Positions 17,908 through 26,589 of a DNA stretch of 64,000 nt are shown piece after piece. Source of the DNA: Bacteroidota bacterium (GTDB lineage: Bacteria > Bacteroidota > Rhodothermia > JANXDC01); the NCBI GenBank assembly GCA_025059945.1, contig JANXDC010000015.1, positions 120,053 to 184,052 on the forward strand, in the 5' to 3' direction. Positions within the stretch are counted from its first letter, which is position 1, and every line of letters starts with the position of its first letter. A program made the translations under genes and the position numbers. The notes below the pieces were generated by a model that was given only the letters and a program-made list of their open reading frames with translations, was not told where the DNA came from and did no database searches.

Positions 17908-18666
17908 ATGACGCCGGAGCGTTTTTCGCTTCAGGGCCGGACGGCCCTTGTTACGGGCGGCTCCCGCGGGATCGGCCGCGCTATCGTGCTGGCCTTGGCC
18001 GAAGCGGGGGCAGACGTGGCCTTTACGTTTCGCAGCGCCTTGCCAGAGGCTGAGAGTCTGCTGGAGGCCGTGCGCGCCCGTGGCCGGCGCGTGCTCCATT
18101 ATCAGGGCGACGCCGCCGATGGCCTCCATGCGCAGGCCGTCGTAGAGGACCTGTTGCGCCAGTGGGGTCGCCTGGATGTGCTCGTCAACAACGCCGGCAT
18201 CACGCGCGATGGGTTGCTGCTGCGGCTGCGCGAGGAGGACTGGGATGCGGTGCTCAATACGAATCTTAAGAGCGTCTTTCATTTCACCAAGGCCGCTCTG
18301 CGCCCCATGATGGGGCAACGCTGGGGCCGGATCATCAACCTCTCCTCGGTCGTGGGCCTCATGGGCAACCCCGGACAGGCCAATTACGCGGCGGCAAAAG
18401 CCGGAATCATCGGTTTTACAAAGGCCATCGCCAAGGAGGTCGGTTCCCGAGGCATCACGGTCAACGCCCTTGCGCCCGGCTACATCGAAACCGACATGAC
18501 CCGCGCTCTGCCGGAGGCCGCTCGCCGGGCTATGCTGGAGCTCATACCCCTGAAACGGGCCGGGCAGCCCGAGGACGTGGCCGATGTGGTCGTGTTTTTG
18601 GCCTCCGAGGCGGCTCGCTATATCACCGGGCAGGTTATCCAAGTCGATGGCGGCATGCTGATGTAG
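17908..18666 (+). CDS. fabG: 3-oxoacyl-ACP reductase
   Basis: FabG reduces 3-oxoacyl-ACP with NADPH. This classical short-chain dehydrogenase of 252 residues has the nucleotide motif TGGSRGIGRA, NNAG in LVNNAGITRDG, and the catalytic Ser...Tyr-x3-Lys in NLSSVVGLMGNPGQANYAAAK. It begins one base after the fabD stop, so the two are coupled. Confidence 0.95.
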   Translation: MTPERFSLQGRTALVTGGSRGIGRAIVLALAEAGADVAFTFRSALPEAESLLEAVRARGRRVLHYQGDAADGLHAQAVVEDLLRQWGRLDVLVNNAGITRDGLLLRLREEDWDAVLNTNLKSVFHFTKAALRPMMGQRWGRIINLSSVVGLMGNPGQANYAAAKAGIIGFTKAIAKEVGSRGITVNALAPGYIETDMTRALPEAARRAMLELIPLKRAGQPEDVADVVVFLASEAARYITGQVIQVDGGMLM

Positions 18667-18699
18667 TTTGCGGCCCGCCTGAAAATCTCCGTACTTTGG
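18667..18699 (+). promoter_or_regulatory. Putative internal promoter of acpP
   Basis: TTTG (18667-18670), a 21-base spacer and TACTTTGG (18692-18699) resemble a Bacteroidota promoter and end 46 bases before the acpP ATG. An extra promoter would fit the high demand for ACP. Motif match only. Confidence 0.4.
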
Positions 18700-18745
18700 T
18701 CCGTTGCAAGAGATTTATGCCGCTACAAAGAAGGAGGGTGAGCCT

Positions 18746-18985
18746 ATGGATCTGGAAGCCAAGGTAAAACAAATCATTGTCGACAAACTCGGGGTGGACG
18801 AGAGCGAAATCCGTCCCGAAGCTAGCTTCACCAACGATTTGGGCGCCGACTCCTTGGACACGGTCGAGCTCATCATGGAGTTCGAAAAGGAGTTCGGCAT
18901 CACCATCCCTGACGAGGAGGCTGAGAAGATCGCCACCGTAGGGGATGCCTTGGCCTATCTGAAGGAAAAACTGGGCATTCGGTGA
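18746..18985 (+). CDS. acpP: Acyl carrier protein
   Basis: ACP carries growing acyl chains on phosphopantetheine attached to the serine of the DSL motif ([13 protein letters not shown]). The 79-residue acidic product is normal in length. ATG 18746 is chosen over an upstream ATG because AAGGAGG (18731-18737) lies just before it and the N-terminus then matches the family. It is followed after nine bases by fabF. Confidence 0.97.
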   Translation: MDLEAKVKQIIVDKLGVDESEIRPEASFTNDLGADSLDTVELIMEFEKEFGITIPDEEAEKIATVGDALAYLKEKLGIR

Positions 18986-18994
18986 TCCCCTTTT

Positions 18995-20248
18995 ATGAGC
19001 TCCCCCAGACGACGGGTCGTCATCACAGGCCTGGGAGCGCTCACGCCGATCGGCTTGAGCGTTCCTGATTTTTGGAGGGGCATGCTCGAAGGACGTAGCG
19101 GTGCGGGGCCGATTACGTATTTCGACGCCTCCCAGTATGATACCCGCTTCGCTTGTGAGCTAAAGGGTTTCGATCCCCTGGAGCACCTCGATCGCAAAAC
19201 GGTCCGCCGCTTAGATCCATTCTGCCAGTACGCCTTGGTGAGCGCCCATGAGGCCCTTCTCGATTCAGGTCTGCTGGAGTATAGGTCTCTAGACAAAAAC
19301 CGAGTGGGGGTGGTTTTCGGATCGGGCATCGGGGGCATTCAGATCTTCACTCACCAGGCTCGGGTCCTATTCGCGGAGGGGCCGCACCGGATCAGCCCTT
19401 TTTTCATCCCTATGTTGATTCCGGACATCGCACCGGGCCAGATCGCGATTCGCTACGGTTTTAAGGGGCCCAATTACGGGGCCATCTCGGCCTGCGCCAC
19501 GGCCACGCACAACATCGGCGACGCCTTTAAGCTCATCCAAATGGGATATGCGGATGTGATCCTATGCGGCGGATCCGAGGCGGCCATCTGCGAGCTGGGC
19601 GTGGCCGGATTCAACGCCATGAAGGCGCTCTCGACGCGCAACGAGAGCCCGGAGACGGCAAGCCGTCCCTTTGATGCGACCCGAGACGGCTTTGTGTTGG
19701 GCGAAGGCGCCGGGGCGCTCGTGCTCGAAGAGCTCGGGCACGCCTTGAGGCGGGGCGCGCGTATCTACGTGGAGGTGGTAGGCATCGGGTACACGGCAGA
19801 CGCCTACCACATCACGGCCCCAGATCCGAGCGGAGACGGAGCGGCCCGGGCGATGCGGGCTGCGTTAGAGGATGCCGGTATTGAGCCTGAGGAGGTTGAT
19901 TACATCAACGCCCACGGCACCTCGACCCCGTTTAACGATGAAATCGAAACACGGGCCATCAAGACTGTCTTCGGTGAACACGCCTATCGGTTAAACGTGA
20001 GCTCCACGAAGTCCATGATTGGGCACCTGCTGGGGGCCGCCGGGGCCGTCGAGGCGATCGCCACGGCGCTGGCGATTTACCACAGCACTATCCCGCCCAC
20101 GATCAACTACACGACGCCCGATCCGGAGTGCGATCTGGATTACACCACCCGGGGGCCCGTGGTGCGCGATGTGCGGGTGGCGCTGAGCAACACCTTCGGC
20201 TTCGGGGGGCACAACGCTACGCTCGCCCTGCGGCGCTTTGGGTCCTGA
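18995..20248 (+). CDS. fabF: 3-oxoacyl-ACP synthase II (KAS II)
   Basis: FabF elongates acyl-ACP with malonyl-ACP. The 417-residue product has VVITGLGALTPIG at the start, the nucleophile cysteine in SACATATHNIGDA and the two histidines in INAHGTSTPFND and MIGHLLGAAGAVEA. It completes the plsX-fabH-fabD-fabG-acpP-fabF set; fabI/K and fabZ are not in the window. Confidence 0.96.
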   Translation: MSSPRRRVVITGLGALTPIGLSVPDFWRGMLEGRSGAGPITYFDASQYDTRFACELKGFDPLEHLDRKTVRRLDPFCQYALVSAHEALLDSGLLEYRSLDKNRVGVVFGSGIGGIQIFTHQARVLFAEGPHRISPFFIPMLIPDIAPGQIAIRYGFKGPNYGAISACATATHNIGDAFKLIQMGYADVILCGGSEAAICELGVAGFNAMKALSTRNESPETASRPFDATRDGFVLGEGAGALVLEELGHALRRGARIYVEVVGIGYTADAYHITAPDPSGDGAARAMRAALEDAGIEPEEVDYINAHGTSTPFNDEIETRAIKTVFGEHAYRLNVSSTKSMIGHLLGAAGAVEAIATALAIYHSTIPPTINYTTPDPECDLDYTTRGPVVRDVRVALSNTFGFGGHNATLALRRFGS

Positions 20249-20313
20249 GCCGAAGCGTGTGCGGGAAACGCACCGGCCGTCTGCGGTGTTGGTGTAACGG
20301 CCGGAACCTGGAG

Positions 20314-21054
20314 ATGGGCTGGATTCGCCGATGGTTAACACGCTGGATGCGCCGCGCTCGACCGAGCGTGGCGCCCTCGCGCCGCGAGCGCATCGAGGCC
20401 CTGCTCGGCGTGCCCGTGCGACAGTGGGGTCTTTTCGAGGAGGCTCTGCGCCATCGCTCGGCGCTTTCGGGGGGGAACTCCTACGAGCGGCTGGAATACT
20501 TGGGGGATGCCGTTCTGGGACTTGTGGTGGCGGATTTCCTGTTTCATCGATTCCCAGAGGCTGAGGAGGGAACCCTTACGCGCTACCGCAGCCAGATCGT
20601 CAATGGCCGTAATCTGGCTCGGTACGCCACCGCTATAGGGTTGCCCTCCTTGCTGGAGCTTGGCCCCCAGGCTGAAGCGGCCGGTACGCGGCAGAGCGCA
20701 ACCGTGTTGGCCGATGCTTTCGAGGCTCTAATGGGGGCCATCTTTCTGGACCAGGGATTTGAAGCGGCCCGTTACTTCATGACGCGGCTGCTGCAAAGAG
20801 AGGAACTGGAGAAGCTGTTGGCGCAACAGGATAACTACAAAAGCCTGCTTTTGGAATACGCCCAAGCGCGTGGTTGGCCCCCGCCTGTTTACAGGGTGGA
20901 GGCCGAAAGCGGGCCCAGCCACGCGCGCGAGTTTACCGTTAGCGTGATAGTCAACAACCGCCTGCTGGGCACCGGTGTTGGCCGCAGTAAAAAAGCTGCC
21001 GAGCAAGAGGCCGCCCGCCAGGCCTGGCTAGTGCTCTCGCAAAATCGAACATGA
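20314..21054 (+). CDS. rnc: Ribonuclease III
   Basis: RNase III cuts double-stranded RNA in rRNA and mRNA processing. The 246-residue product has the catalytic signature YERLEYLGDAVLGLVVADFL with acidic metal ligands, the second acidic site VLADAFEALMGAIFLD, and a C-terminal double-stranded RNA-binding domain from about 175 (YKSLLLEYAQARGWPPPVY ... KKAAEQEAARQAW). ATG 20314 is chosen; the frame is open upstream inside fabF but unrelated there. It has a short basic N-terminal extension of about 20 residues. Confidence 0.95.
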   Translation: MGWIRRWLTRWMRRARPSVAPSRRERIEALLGVPVRQWGLFEEALRHRSALSGGNSYERLEYLGDAVLGLVVADFLFHRFPEAEEGTLTRYRSQIVNGRNLARYATAIGLPSLLELGPQAEAAGTRQSATVLADAFEALMGAIFLDQGFEAARYFMTRLLQREELEKLLAQQDNYKSLLLEYAQARGWPPPVYRVEAESGPSHAREFTVSVIVNNRLLGTGVGRSKKAAEQEAARQAWLVLSQNRT

Positions 21055-21069
21055 GAGAGGATACCCAAG

Positions 21070-22527
21070 ATGCCGGAACCGCTTCTGTTCGAAAAAACGC
21101 GTCCGGGCCGCAAGGGGTACACATTGCCTCGCTTGGATGTTCCTGAAAGCCCCCTGCCCCAAGCATGGCTCCGTTCACGACCGGCCGAATTGCCGGAGCT
21201 GAGCGAACCCGAGGTGGTGCGCCATTTTGTGCGGCTTTCGAGCTTGAATTTCCACATCGATAAAGGCTTCTATCCGCTCGGCTCTTGTACGATGAAGTAC
21301 AACCCCAAGCTCAACGAGCGGCTGGCCGCCTTGCCGGGCTGGACCGGACTGCATCCGCTGGCTCCGGAGCCGATCGTACAGGGGGCGCTGCGGCTTATGT
21401 ACGAGCTACAGGAGCTCCTAAAGGAGATCACCGGCATGGCCGCCGTGTCCCTGCAGCCTGCCGCCGGAAGCCAAGGCGAACTGACCGGTCTTCTGCTGTT
21501 TCGCCGCTATCATGAGCGGCAAGGAGAGCAACGCACGAAAATTCTTGTTCCCGACTCCGCCCACGGCACCAACCCCGCAAGCGTGCGCATCGCGGGCTAT
21601 GAAGTGGTCAACATCCGCTCCAATGAAAACGGCTTGACGGATCTTGAAGCCCTACAACAGCACCTCGATGAGCGCGTGGCCGGCCTCATGGTGACCAACC
21701 CCAACACGCTGGGTCTGTTTGAGCGCCAGATCCAGGAGATCGCCCATCTGGTGCACAGCGTGGGGGGCTTGCTCTACATGGATGGGGCGAACTTGAATGC
21801 GCTCTTGGGCATCGCGCGACCGGGCGATATGGGCTTTGACGTGGTGCACATGAACCTCCACAAAACCTTCTCTACCCCCCACGGAGGAGGGGGGCCCGGT
21901 AGCGGGCCCGTGGCCGTGGCGGAGCGTCTACGGGAATTTCTGCCCAAGCCCGAGGTGTGCTGGGACGGAACCCGTTATCGCCTCAACTGGGACAAGCCGG
22001 AGAGCGTAGGCAAGGTGCACGCTTTCTGGGGTAATTTCGGCATGTTCGTGCGCGCCTACGCCTACATTCGCCTGCACGGTCCGGAGGGTCTGCGGCGCGT
22101 AAGCGAACACGCAATTCTGAACGCCAACTACCTGCTGCGCCGGCTGTGGCCTTACTACGAAGCCCCCTATCCGGGTCCGGTCATGCACGAATGCGTGCTC
22201 AGTGCGGTCCGCCAAAAAGCCCATGGCGTGCGGGCGCTGGATATAGCCAAGCGCATCCTGGATTACGGCTTCCATGCTCCCACCGTCTACTTCCCGCTTA
22301 TCGTGCCCGAGGCCCTGATGATAGAGCCCACGGAGACCGAGTCCAAAGAGACCCTGGACGCCTTCATAGAGGCCATGATCCAAATCGCCCAGGAGGCTGA
22401 GACGCAGCCAGAGCGGGTGCGCACAGCCCCTCACACTACTCCGGTGCGCCGGCTCGATGACGCCTACGCGGCCCGCCACGTGAACGTGCGCTTTGAGGAG
22501 CCCTCCGAGGCCATGACTAGCCCCTAA
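21070..22527 (+). CDS. gcvPB: Glycine dehydrogenase (decarboxylating) subunit 2, P-protein
   Basis: This is the C-terminal, PLP-binding half of the glycine cleavage P-protein, which decarboxylates glycine and passes the aminomethyl group to the H-protein. In this organism type the P-protein is split. The 485-residue product has the family start [51 protein letters not shown] and the PLP lysine in [17 protein letters not shown]. gcvPA, gcvH and gcvT are not in the window. It lies 15 bases after rnc, so it may share its transcript although the functions are unrelated. Confidence 0.95.
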   Translation: MPEPLLFEKTRPGRKGYTLPRLDVPESPLPQAWLRSRPAELPELSEPEVVRHFVRLSSLNFHIDKGFYPLGSCTMKYNPKLNERLAALPGWTGLHPLAPEPIVQGALRLMYELQELLKEITGMAAVSLQPAAGSQGELTGLLLFRRYHERQGEQRTKILVPDSAHGTNPASVRIAGYEVVNIRSNENGLTDLEALQQHLDERVAGLMVTNPNTLGLFERQIQEIAHLVHSVGGLLYMDGANLNALLGIARPGDMGFDVVHMNLHKTFSTPHGGGGPGSGPVAVAERLREFLPKPEVCWDGTRYRLNWDKPESVGKVHAFWGNFGMFVRAYAYIRLHGPEGLRRVSEHAILNANYLLRRLWPYYEAPYPGPVMHECVLSAVRQKAHGVRALDIAKRILDYGFHAPTVYFPLIVPEALMIEPTETESKETLDAFIEAMIQIAQEAETQPERVRTAPHTTPVRRLDDAYAARHVNVRFEEPSEAMTSP

Positions 22528-22535
22528 AAGGGGCT
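22519..22535 (+). terminator. Hairpin at the end of gcvPB
   Basis: AGCCCC-TAAAA-GGGGCT is a short perfect hairpin that includes the gcvPB stop codon. No T-run follows, so it may slow exonucleases rather than terminate alone. Confidence 0.35.
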
Positions 22536-22585
22536 CAAGCCCCACGTAGGCGGGTTGCGGGTGCATTTTGTTTTGGCTGGCGTCG

Positions 22586-22593
22586 TATTTTTG
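22586..22593 (+). promoter_or_regulatory. Putative distal promoter -7 box for the dcw cluster
   Basis: TATTTTTG is a perfect match to TAnnTTTG, 175 bases before mraZ. The nearest TTTG (22567-22570) is only 15 bases upstream of it, a short spacing. The stretch 22528-22768 holds this box, the hairpin before it and the sites listed next; no gene is seen. Confidence 0.35.
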
Positions 22594-22699
22594 TTCGATT
22601 CCACCGCCTTCATTGGCGTTGCTTCAGGAAAATCTCTCCGGGCGGCCCTTGGTCTAATTCCGGCATCGTTTTTTTAAACAAAGCGCCTCCTGTCTGCTC

Positions 22700-22727
22700 T
22701 TGACTTTGCGTATTCGCTGCGTATCTT
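22700..22727 (+). promoter_or_regulatory. Possible proximal mraZ promoter
   Basis: TTGACT (22700-22705), 16 bases and TATCTT (22722-22727) resemble a conventional -35/-10 pair directly upstream of the MraZ repeats, so MraZ bound there would cover the start of the transcript. It competes with the box at 22586 as the main promoter. Confidence 0.35.
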
Positions 22728-22740
22728 GATCTGCTATCCG

Positions 22741-22770
22741 TGGTAAAAAGTGGTAAAGAGTGGTAAGAAT
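22741..22770 (+). promoter_or_regulatory. MraZ operator: three TGGTA repeats at 10-base spacing
   Basis: TGGTA occurs at 22741, 22751 and 22761, each followed by five A/G-rich bases. Direct TGGnn repeats one helical turn apart just before mraZ are the known binding pattern of MraZ, which represses its own dcw operon. The last repeat runs into the ATG at 22769. Confidence 0.8.
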
Positions 22771-23215
22771 GCCCAGCTTCAAGGGGCAGTACGAGTACGC
22801 TGTCGATGAAAAGGGGCGGATTATGCTGCCTCTGAAGCTGCGGCGCGCTCTGAGTCCAGAGGCGGAGGGGCGCTTTGTGGTAACCCGGGGTGAAGACCCC
22901 TGCTTGGTGTTGTATCCGGTGAACGTATGGCAGTTGATTGAAGATCGGCTGCGGCAGCAAAACCTCTACCAACAGAATGTGCGGCGTTTTGTGCGCGAGC
23001 TTCTGCGCTGGGCTGAGGATGTGGAGCTAGACGGACAAAATCGCCTCATGATCCCTCGAGAACTCTTGCAATGGGCCGGCATTCGGGGCCGGGTTTTGCT
23101 CGTGGGCATGTTGGATCGCATCGAGTTATGGAATCCCGAGACGTTTGCGCAGCATGAGCTGGGGGTGCAGCAATTTGGGCAAGAGGCCGAATGGGTCATG
23201 GGAGGCTCCCGGTGA
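22769..23215 (+). CDS. mraZ: Transcriptional regulator MraZ
   Basis: MraZ is a ring-forming AbrB-like repressor of the division and cell wall cluster it heads. The 148-residue product has two SpoVT-AbrB-like halves, the first with FKGQYEYAVDEKGRIMLP and the second with EDVELDGQNRLMIPRELLQW. ATG 22769 fits the family N-terminus; a GTG at 22760 in the last operator repeat would add three residues. Its stop overlaps the rsmH GTG. Confidence 0.94.
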   Translation: MPSFKGQYEYAVDEKGRIMLPLKLRRALSPEAEGRFVVTRGEDPCLVLYPVNVWQLIEDRLRQQNLYQQNVRRFVRELLRWAEDVELDGQNRLMIPRELLQWAGIRGRVLLVGMLDRIELWNPETFAQHELGVQQFGQEAEWVMGGSR

Positions 23216-24138
23216 ACAGCCTCGAGTACCGGCATGAGCCTGTACTCCTGGAGGCGGTTCTAGAGCATCTGCTCACAGATCCCGATGGCGTGTATTTGGA
23301 CGTTACGCTGGGGGGCGGAGGACACGCCTATGGGATTCTGAGCCGTTTGGGCCCCCGCGGGCGCCTGATCGGCCTGGATCGGGACGCGGAAGCCATCCGG
23401 GCTGCAAGCGGGCGGCTTGCCTCGTTTCGAGGACGGGTGGGAATGCTTCAAGGCGATTTTGCGGAGATCGATCGCCATCTGGCGCGCATGGGGGTAGAGC
23501 GATTGGATGGGGTGTTGGCCGATTTAGGGCTCTCCTCGCGTTTTGTGGATGCCCCCGAGCGAGGTTTTAGTTTTCGCTATGCAGGGCCGCTGGATATGCG
23601 CATGGATCGGCGTAGTCCGCGCACGGCCGCTCACGTGGTGAACACGTACGACCTGCAGAGGCTGGGGCGCATCCTATGGCGCTACGGACAGGAACCTAGG
23701 GCGCGTCAGATCGCCCAGGCGATCGTTCGAGCCCGACCGCTTTCGGATACGGTTGCGTTGCGGCGCGCGGTGGAGTCGGTGGTGCCCGAGCCCGAACGGC
23801 CTCAGGCTTTGGCGCGGGTCTTTCAAGCGATCCGCATAGAGGTCAACGACGAGCTGGGCGCCCTTGAACGATTCCTCACGGCCATCCCCTCATGGGTACG
23901 GCCCGGGGGACGGCTGGTGGTGATCAGTTATCATTCCCTTGAGGACCGCTTGGTTAAGCGCTTTATGCAGTACGGCAATCCCAGCGGACGTCCGGTGCGG
24001 GATCTATATGGGCGCTTGCTGCGGCCCTGGCGGATGCTTACCGATAAGCCTATCCGAGCCGATGGAGGCGAGCTGGCCCGCAACCCGCGCGCGCGTAGCG
24101 CCCGGATGCGGGTGGCCGAGCGTACGGAAGCGCCATGA
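23212..24138 (+). CDS. rsmH: 16S rRNA (cytosine-1402-N4)-methyltransferase RsmH
   Basis: RsmH (MraW) methylates C1402 of 16S rRNA. The 308-residue product has YRHEPVLLEAVLEHL, the SAM-binding LDVTLGGGGHAYGIL, GVLADLGLSSRFVDAPERGF and the C-terminal SYHSLEDRLVKRFM. GTG 23212 is chosen because GGAGG at 23201-23205 precedes it at a six-base spacing and the overlap with mraZ is the four-base GTGA; an ATG seven codons upstream has no such site. Confidence 0.95.
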   Translation: MNSLEYRHEPVLLEAVLEHLLTDPDGVYLDVTLGGGGHAYGILSRLGPRGRLIGLDRDAEAIRAASGRLASFRGRVGMLQGDFAEIDRHLARMGVERLDGVLADLGLSSRFVDAPERGFSFRYAGPLDMRMDRRSPRTAAHVVNTYDLQRLGRILWRYGQEPRARQIAQAIVRARPLSDTVALRRAVESVVPEPERPQALARVFQAIRIEVNDELGALERFLTAIPSWVRPGGRLVVISYHSLEDRLVKRFMQYGNPSGRPVRDLYGRLLRPWRMLTDKPIRADGGELARNPRARSARMRVAERTEAP

Positions 24139-24512
24139 ACCTTGAGGTGCGCGCCATGGCCGGGGACATGGGTCCCACCCCCAGGCGAGTCGCTCGCCGA
24201 TTTGGGGCGCGCAGGCGCTCCAGGGTCTATCGGACTTGGGCGGTGGAGCGCCTGCCCAATCGGACGGTTCTAGGTTTGTTGTTGGGCTTTTTCGCCGCCG
24301 GCCTGCTGTACGTATGGCACGTGCTGCAGATACAGGCGCTGGCCGATGAGGTGGCTCGGTTGCGGCGGGAGCACGAGTCCCTGCAGGCCCAAAAGGCCCA
24401 GTATGAGCACGAATATTATCGGCTCACAAGCCCCTCTCGCATCTACGAGGCGGCTCAAGCGCTGGGTCTGGTAGAGGGTCTCACGTATCGTCAGCTGTAT
24501 GTAGAGCCATGA
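24135..24512 (+). CDS. ftsL: FtsL-like cell division protein
   Basis: FtsL is a small bitopic membrane protein that joins FtsQ and FtsB to activate FtsWI. The 125-residue product has a basic cytoplasmic start, one membrane segment at about 44-64 (RTVLGLLLGFFAAGLLYVW) and a coiled coil with charged heptads (LADEVARLRREHESLQAQKA). Sequence conservation is low in this family, so the call rests on topology and position between rsmH and ftsI. It overlaps both neighbours by four bases. Confidence 0.85.
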   Translation: MNLEVRAMAGDMGPTPRRVARRFGARRRSRVYRTWAVERLPNRTVLGLLLGFFAAGLLYVWHVLQIQALADEVARLRREHESLQAQKAQYEHEYYRLTSPSRIYEAAQALGLVEGLTYRQLYVEP

Positions 24513-26584
24513 TGGACGAGCGCACGCGAATGCACCTGCGTCTGTGGGTCGTGGGGGTGCTACTGGGTCTGGGATTGCTGGGCGCGATCATCCGCTTGCT
24601 CTACGTCCAGACGGTTCAGGGGGCAGAGCTGCGCCGTCTGGGAGCGCAGCAAGCCCATCGCTATGTGTCCATACCCGCCCGCCGTGGGGCCATTTACGAT
24701 CGGGCCGGGCGGTTGCTGGCGACCGCCGAGCTTCGCTATCGGGTGGCGGTCGATCCCAAGGCCCCTCGCTTTGGTGAGCGCGCCGAGGACTTGTATCGTC
24801 ACTTGGGGCGCCTTTTGGGTCGCAAGCCCGAGCTATACAGGGAGCGGGTACGCCGGGCCGCGGGGGCTCGCTATGTCGTTTTGGAGCCCGAGCTGTTGGA
24901 GTCCCAGGCCAGGGAGCTGGACCCGAGCAGATGGCCGGGTCTGATCCTAGAGCGCTTCTGGAGGCGCGTTTATCCTTATCAGGGGCTGGCCGAGCATGTG
25001 CTCGGGTACGTGGACGCAGCAGGCAGGGGCATGGCCGGCGTGGAGGCCTATTATGAGGTTTTTCTGCGAGGGGAGCCCGGCCGGCGTCTGGTGCGGCGCG
25101 ACCGACATGGACATCTGCGTCCGGTCATAGGGGCCTCGGAGCTCGCCCCCCGACACGGTCAGGAGCTCGTGCTGACGATCGATCTGCGCCAGCAGGCCAT
25201 CCTGGAAGATGAGCTCGCCGAGGGCGTACAGGCCTCTGGGGCCGAATGGGGTATGGCGATCCTGATGGACCCGCATTCGGGTGCGATTCGGGGGTGGTCC
25301 GTCTACCCCGGTTATGACCCCAATCGGCCTGCCGCGTTTCCGGCTGAATGGCGCCGCAACCGCGCCATTACAGATCCTGTAGAGCCGGGCTCTACGTTCA
25401 AGCTGGTCACGGCGATGGCGGCTCTTGAACGCGGGATCGTGCGTCCTGAGCGCGTTTTCACCGCGGGCGGGGTGCGCACCTTCGGGGGGCGCGTTATGTC
25501 GGATCCCGAGCCATGGGGGCAGCTTACCTTCGCCGAAGCTTTTGCGCGCTCCAGCAACATCGTTTTGGCTCAGATGGCCGGCCAGCTCGGATCCGGGGCC
25601 CTCTATCAGATGGCCCGGAATCTGGGCTTCGGAAGCCCAACGGGGATCGACCTGCCGGGCGAGGTGTCGGGGCGCTTAAAGAAACCTCACCAATGGTCGG
25701 GCACCACGCTCTATTGGATGGCCATCGGTTACGAGGTGGCCGTGACCCCGCTGCAGCTGCTGTGCGCCTATGCGGCCGCGGCTAACGGGGGATGGCTTGT
25801 GCGTCCGTTTGTGGTGTCCGAACGCCGCGAGCCAAATGGTGGGCGGCGTTGGATAACGCGGCCGCGTCTTATCCGGCGCGTCTGCTCGCCGCAGACCGCC
25901 AGCACGCTGCGCTTACTCCTAGAGGGGGTGGTAGAGGAGGGCACAGGCAAACGGGCCCGGCTTGCAGAGTTGTCTGTGGCGGGCAAGACCGGTACGGCCA
26001 AGGTCGTCTCCGGAGGGCGCTATGAGGCCCAATACCGGGCCGCGTTTGTGGGCTTCTTCCCCGCCCGCGATCCCCAGGCCGTGCTCCTGGTCATGATCGG
26101 CCACCCCCAGGGGGCCTATTACGCGGGCGAAGTGGCGGCGCCCGTATTTCAGCGCATCGTCTATCGTCTGGTGGGGGCTATGCCTGGGGTGCAGCAGGCT
26201 CTGAGCCTTGCCAGCGGGGGGCCGTCTGAGGACCTCCGGATCCCGGCCCCGAACGTGCTGGGGCTTCCCATCGAGCAAGCTCGCGCGCGCTGCGAGGCCC
26301 TGGGGCTACGCTTGGAGCCCTCGCAGGCGCGTGGATGGGTCCTGACCCAGGCGCCCGCCCCTGGCGCCCCTCTGAGTCCGGGAGCGACGTTGCGCATACG
26401 CGCAGGCGTCCGTCCAAGCCTGACCCCGGATGTTGTGGGTTGGCCGCTGCGCTGGGCCGTAGAGGCCTTCGAATCAAGCGGCGCTCGGGTCTTGTGGTCG
26501 GGATGGGGACGCGTGGTTAGCCAGGATCCGAGGCCAGGGCGGCCGCTTTCGGCCGTGGTGCGCTTGGTGGCGCAACCGGAGTAG
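24509..26584 (+). CDS. ftsI: Division-specific penicillin-binding protein FtsI (PBP3) with PASTA domains
   Basis: This is the transpeptidase that crosslinks septal peptidoglycan, partner of FtsW. The 691-residue product has one N-terminal membrane segment (11-34), a dimerisation region starting RRGAIYDRAGRLLA, and the active-site motifs Ser295-x-x-Lys298 (GSTFKLV), SSN at 348-350 and KTG at 493-495. Two C-terminal PASTA-like repeats (about 580-640 and 640-690; NVLGLPIEQARARCEALGL, then DVVGWPLRWAVEAFESSGA) extend it beyond the usual ~600 residues. Start ATG 24509; an ATG directly after it is an alternative. Confidence 0.94.
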   Translation: MMDERTRMHLRLWVVGVLLGLGLLGAIIRLLYVQTVQGAELRRLGAQQAHRYVSIPARRGAIYDRAGRLLATAELRYRVAVDPKAPRFGERAEDLYRHLGRLLGRKPELYRERVRRAAGARYVVLEPELLESQARELDPSRWPGLILERFWRRVYPYQGLAEHVLGYVDAAGRGMAGVEAYYEVFLRGEPGRRLVRRDRHGHLRPVIGASELAPRHGQELVLTIDLRQQAILEDELAEGVQASGAEWGMAILMDPHSGAIRGWSVYPGYDPNRPAAFPAEWRRNRAITDPVEPGSTFKLVTAMAALERGIVRPERVFTAGGVRTFGGRVMSDPEPWGQLTFAEAFARSSNIVLAQMAGQLGSGALYQMARNLGFGSPTGIDLPGEVSGRLKKPHQWSGTTLYWMAIGYEVAVTPLQLLCAYAAAANGGWLVRPFVVSERREPNGGRRWITRPRLIRRVCSPQTASTLRLLLEGVVEEGTGKRARLAELSVAGKTGTAKVVSGGRYEAQYRAAFVGFFPARDPQAVLLVMIGHPQGAYYAGEVAAPVFQRIVYRLVGAMPGVQQALSLASGGPSEDLRIPAPNVLGLPIEQARARCEALGLRLEPSQARGWVLTQAPAPGAPLSPGATLRIRAGVRPSLTPDVVGWPLRWAVEAFESSGARVLWSGWGRVVSQDPRPGRPLSAVVRLVAQPE

Positions 26585-26589
26585 CGACT

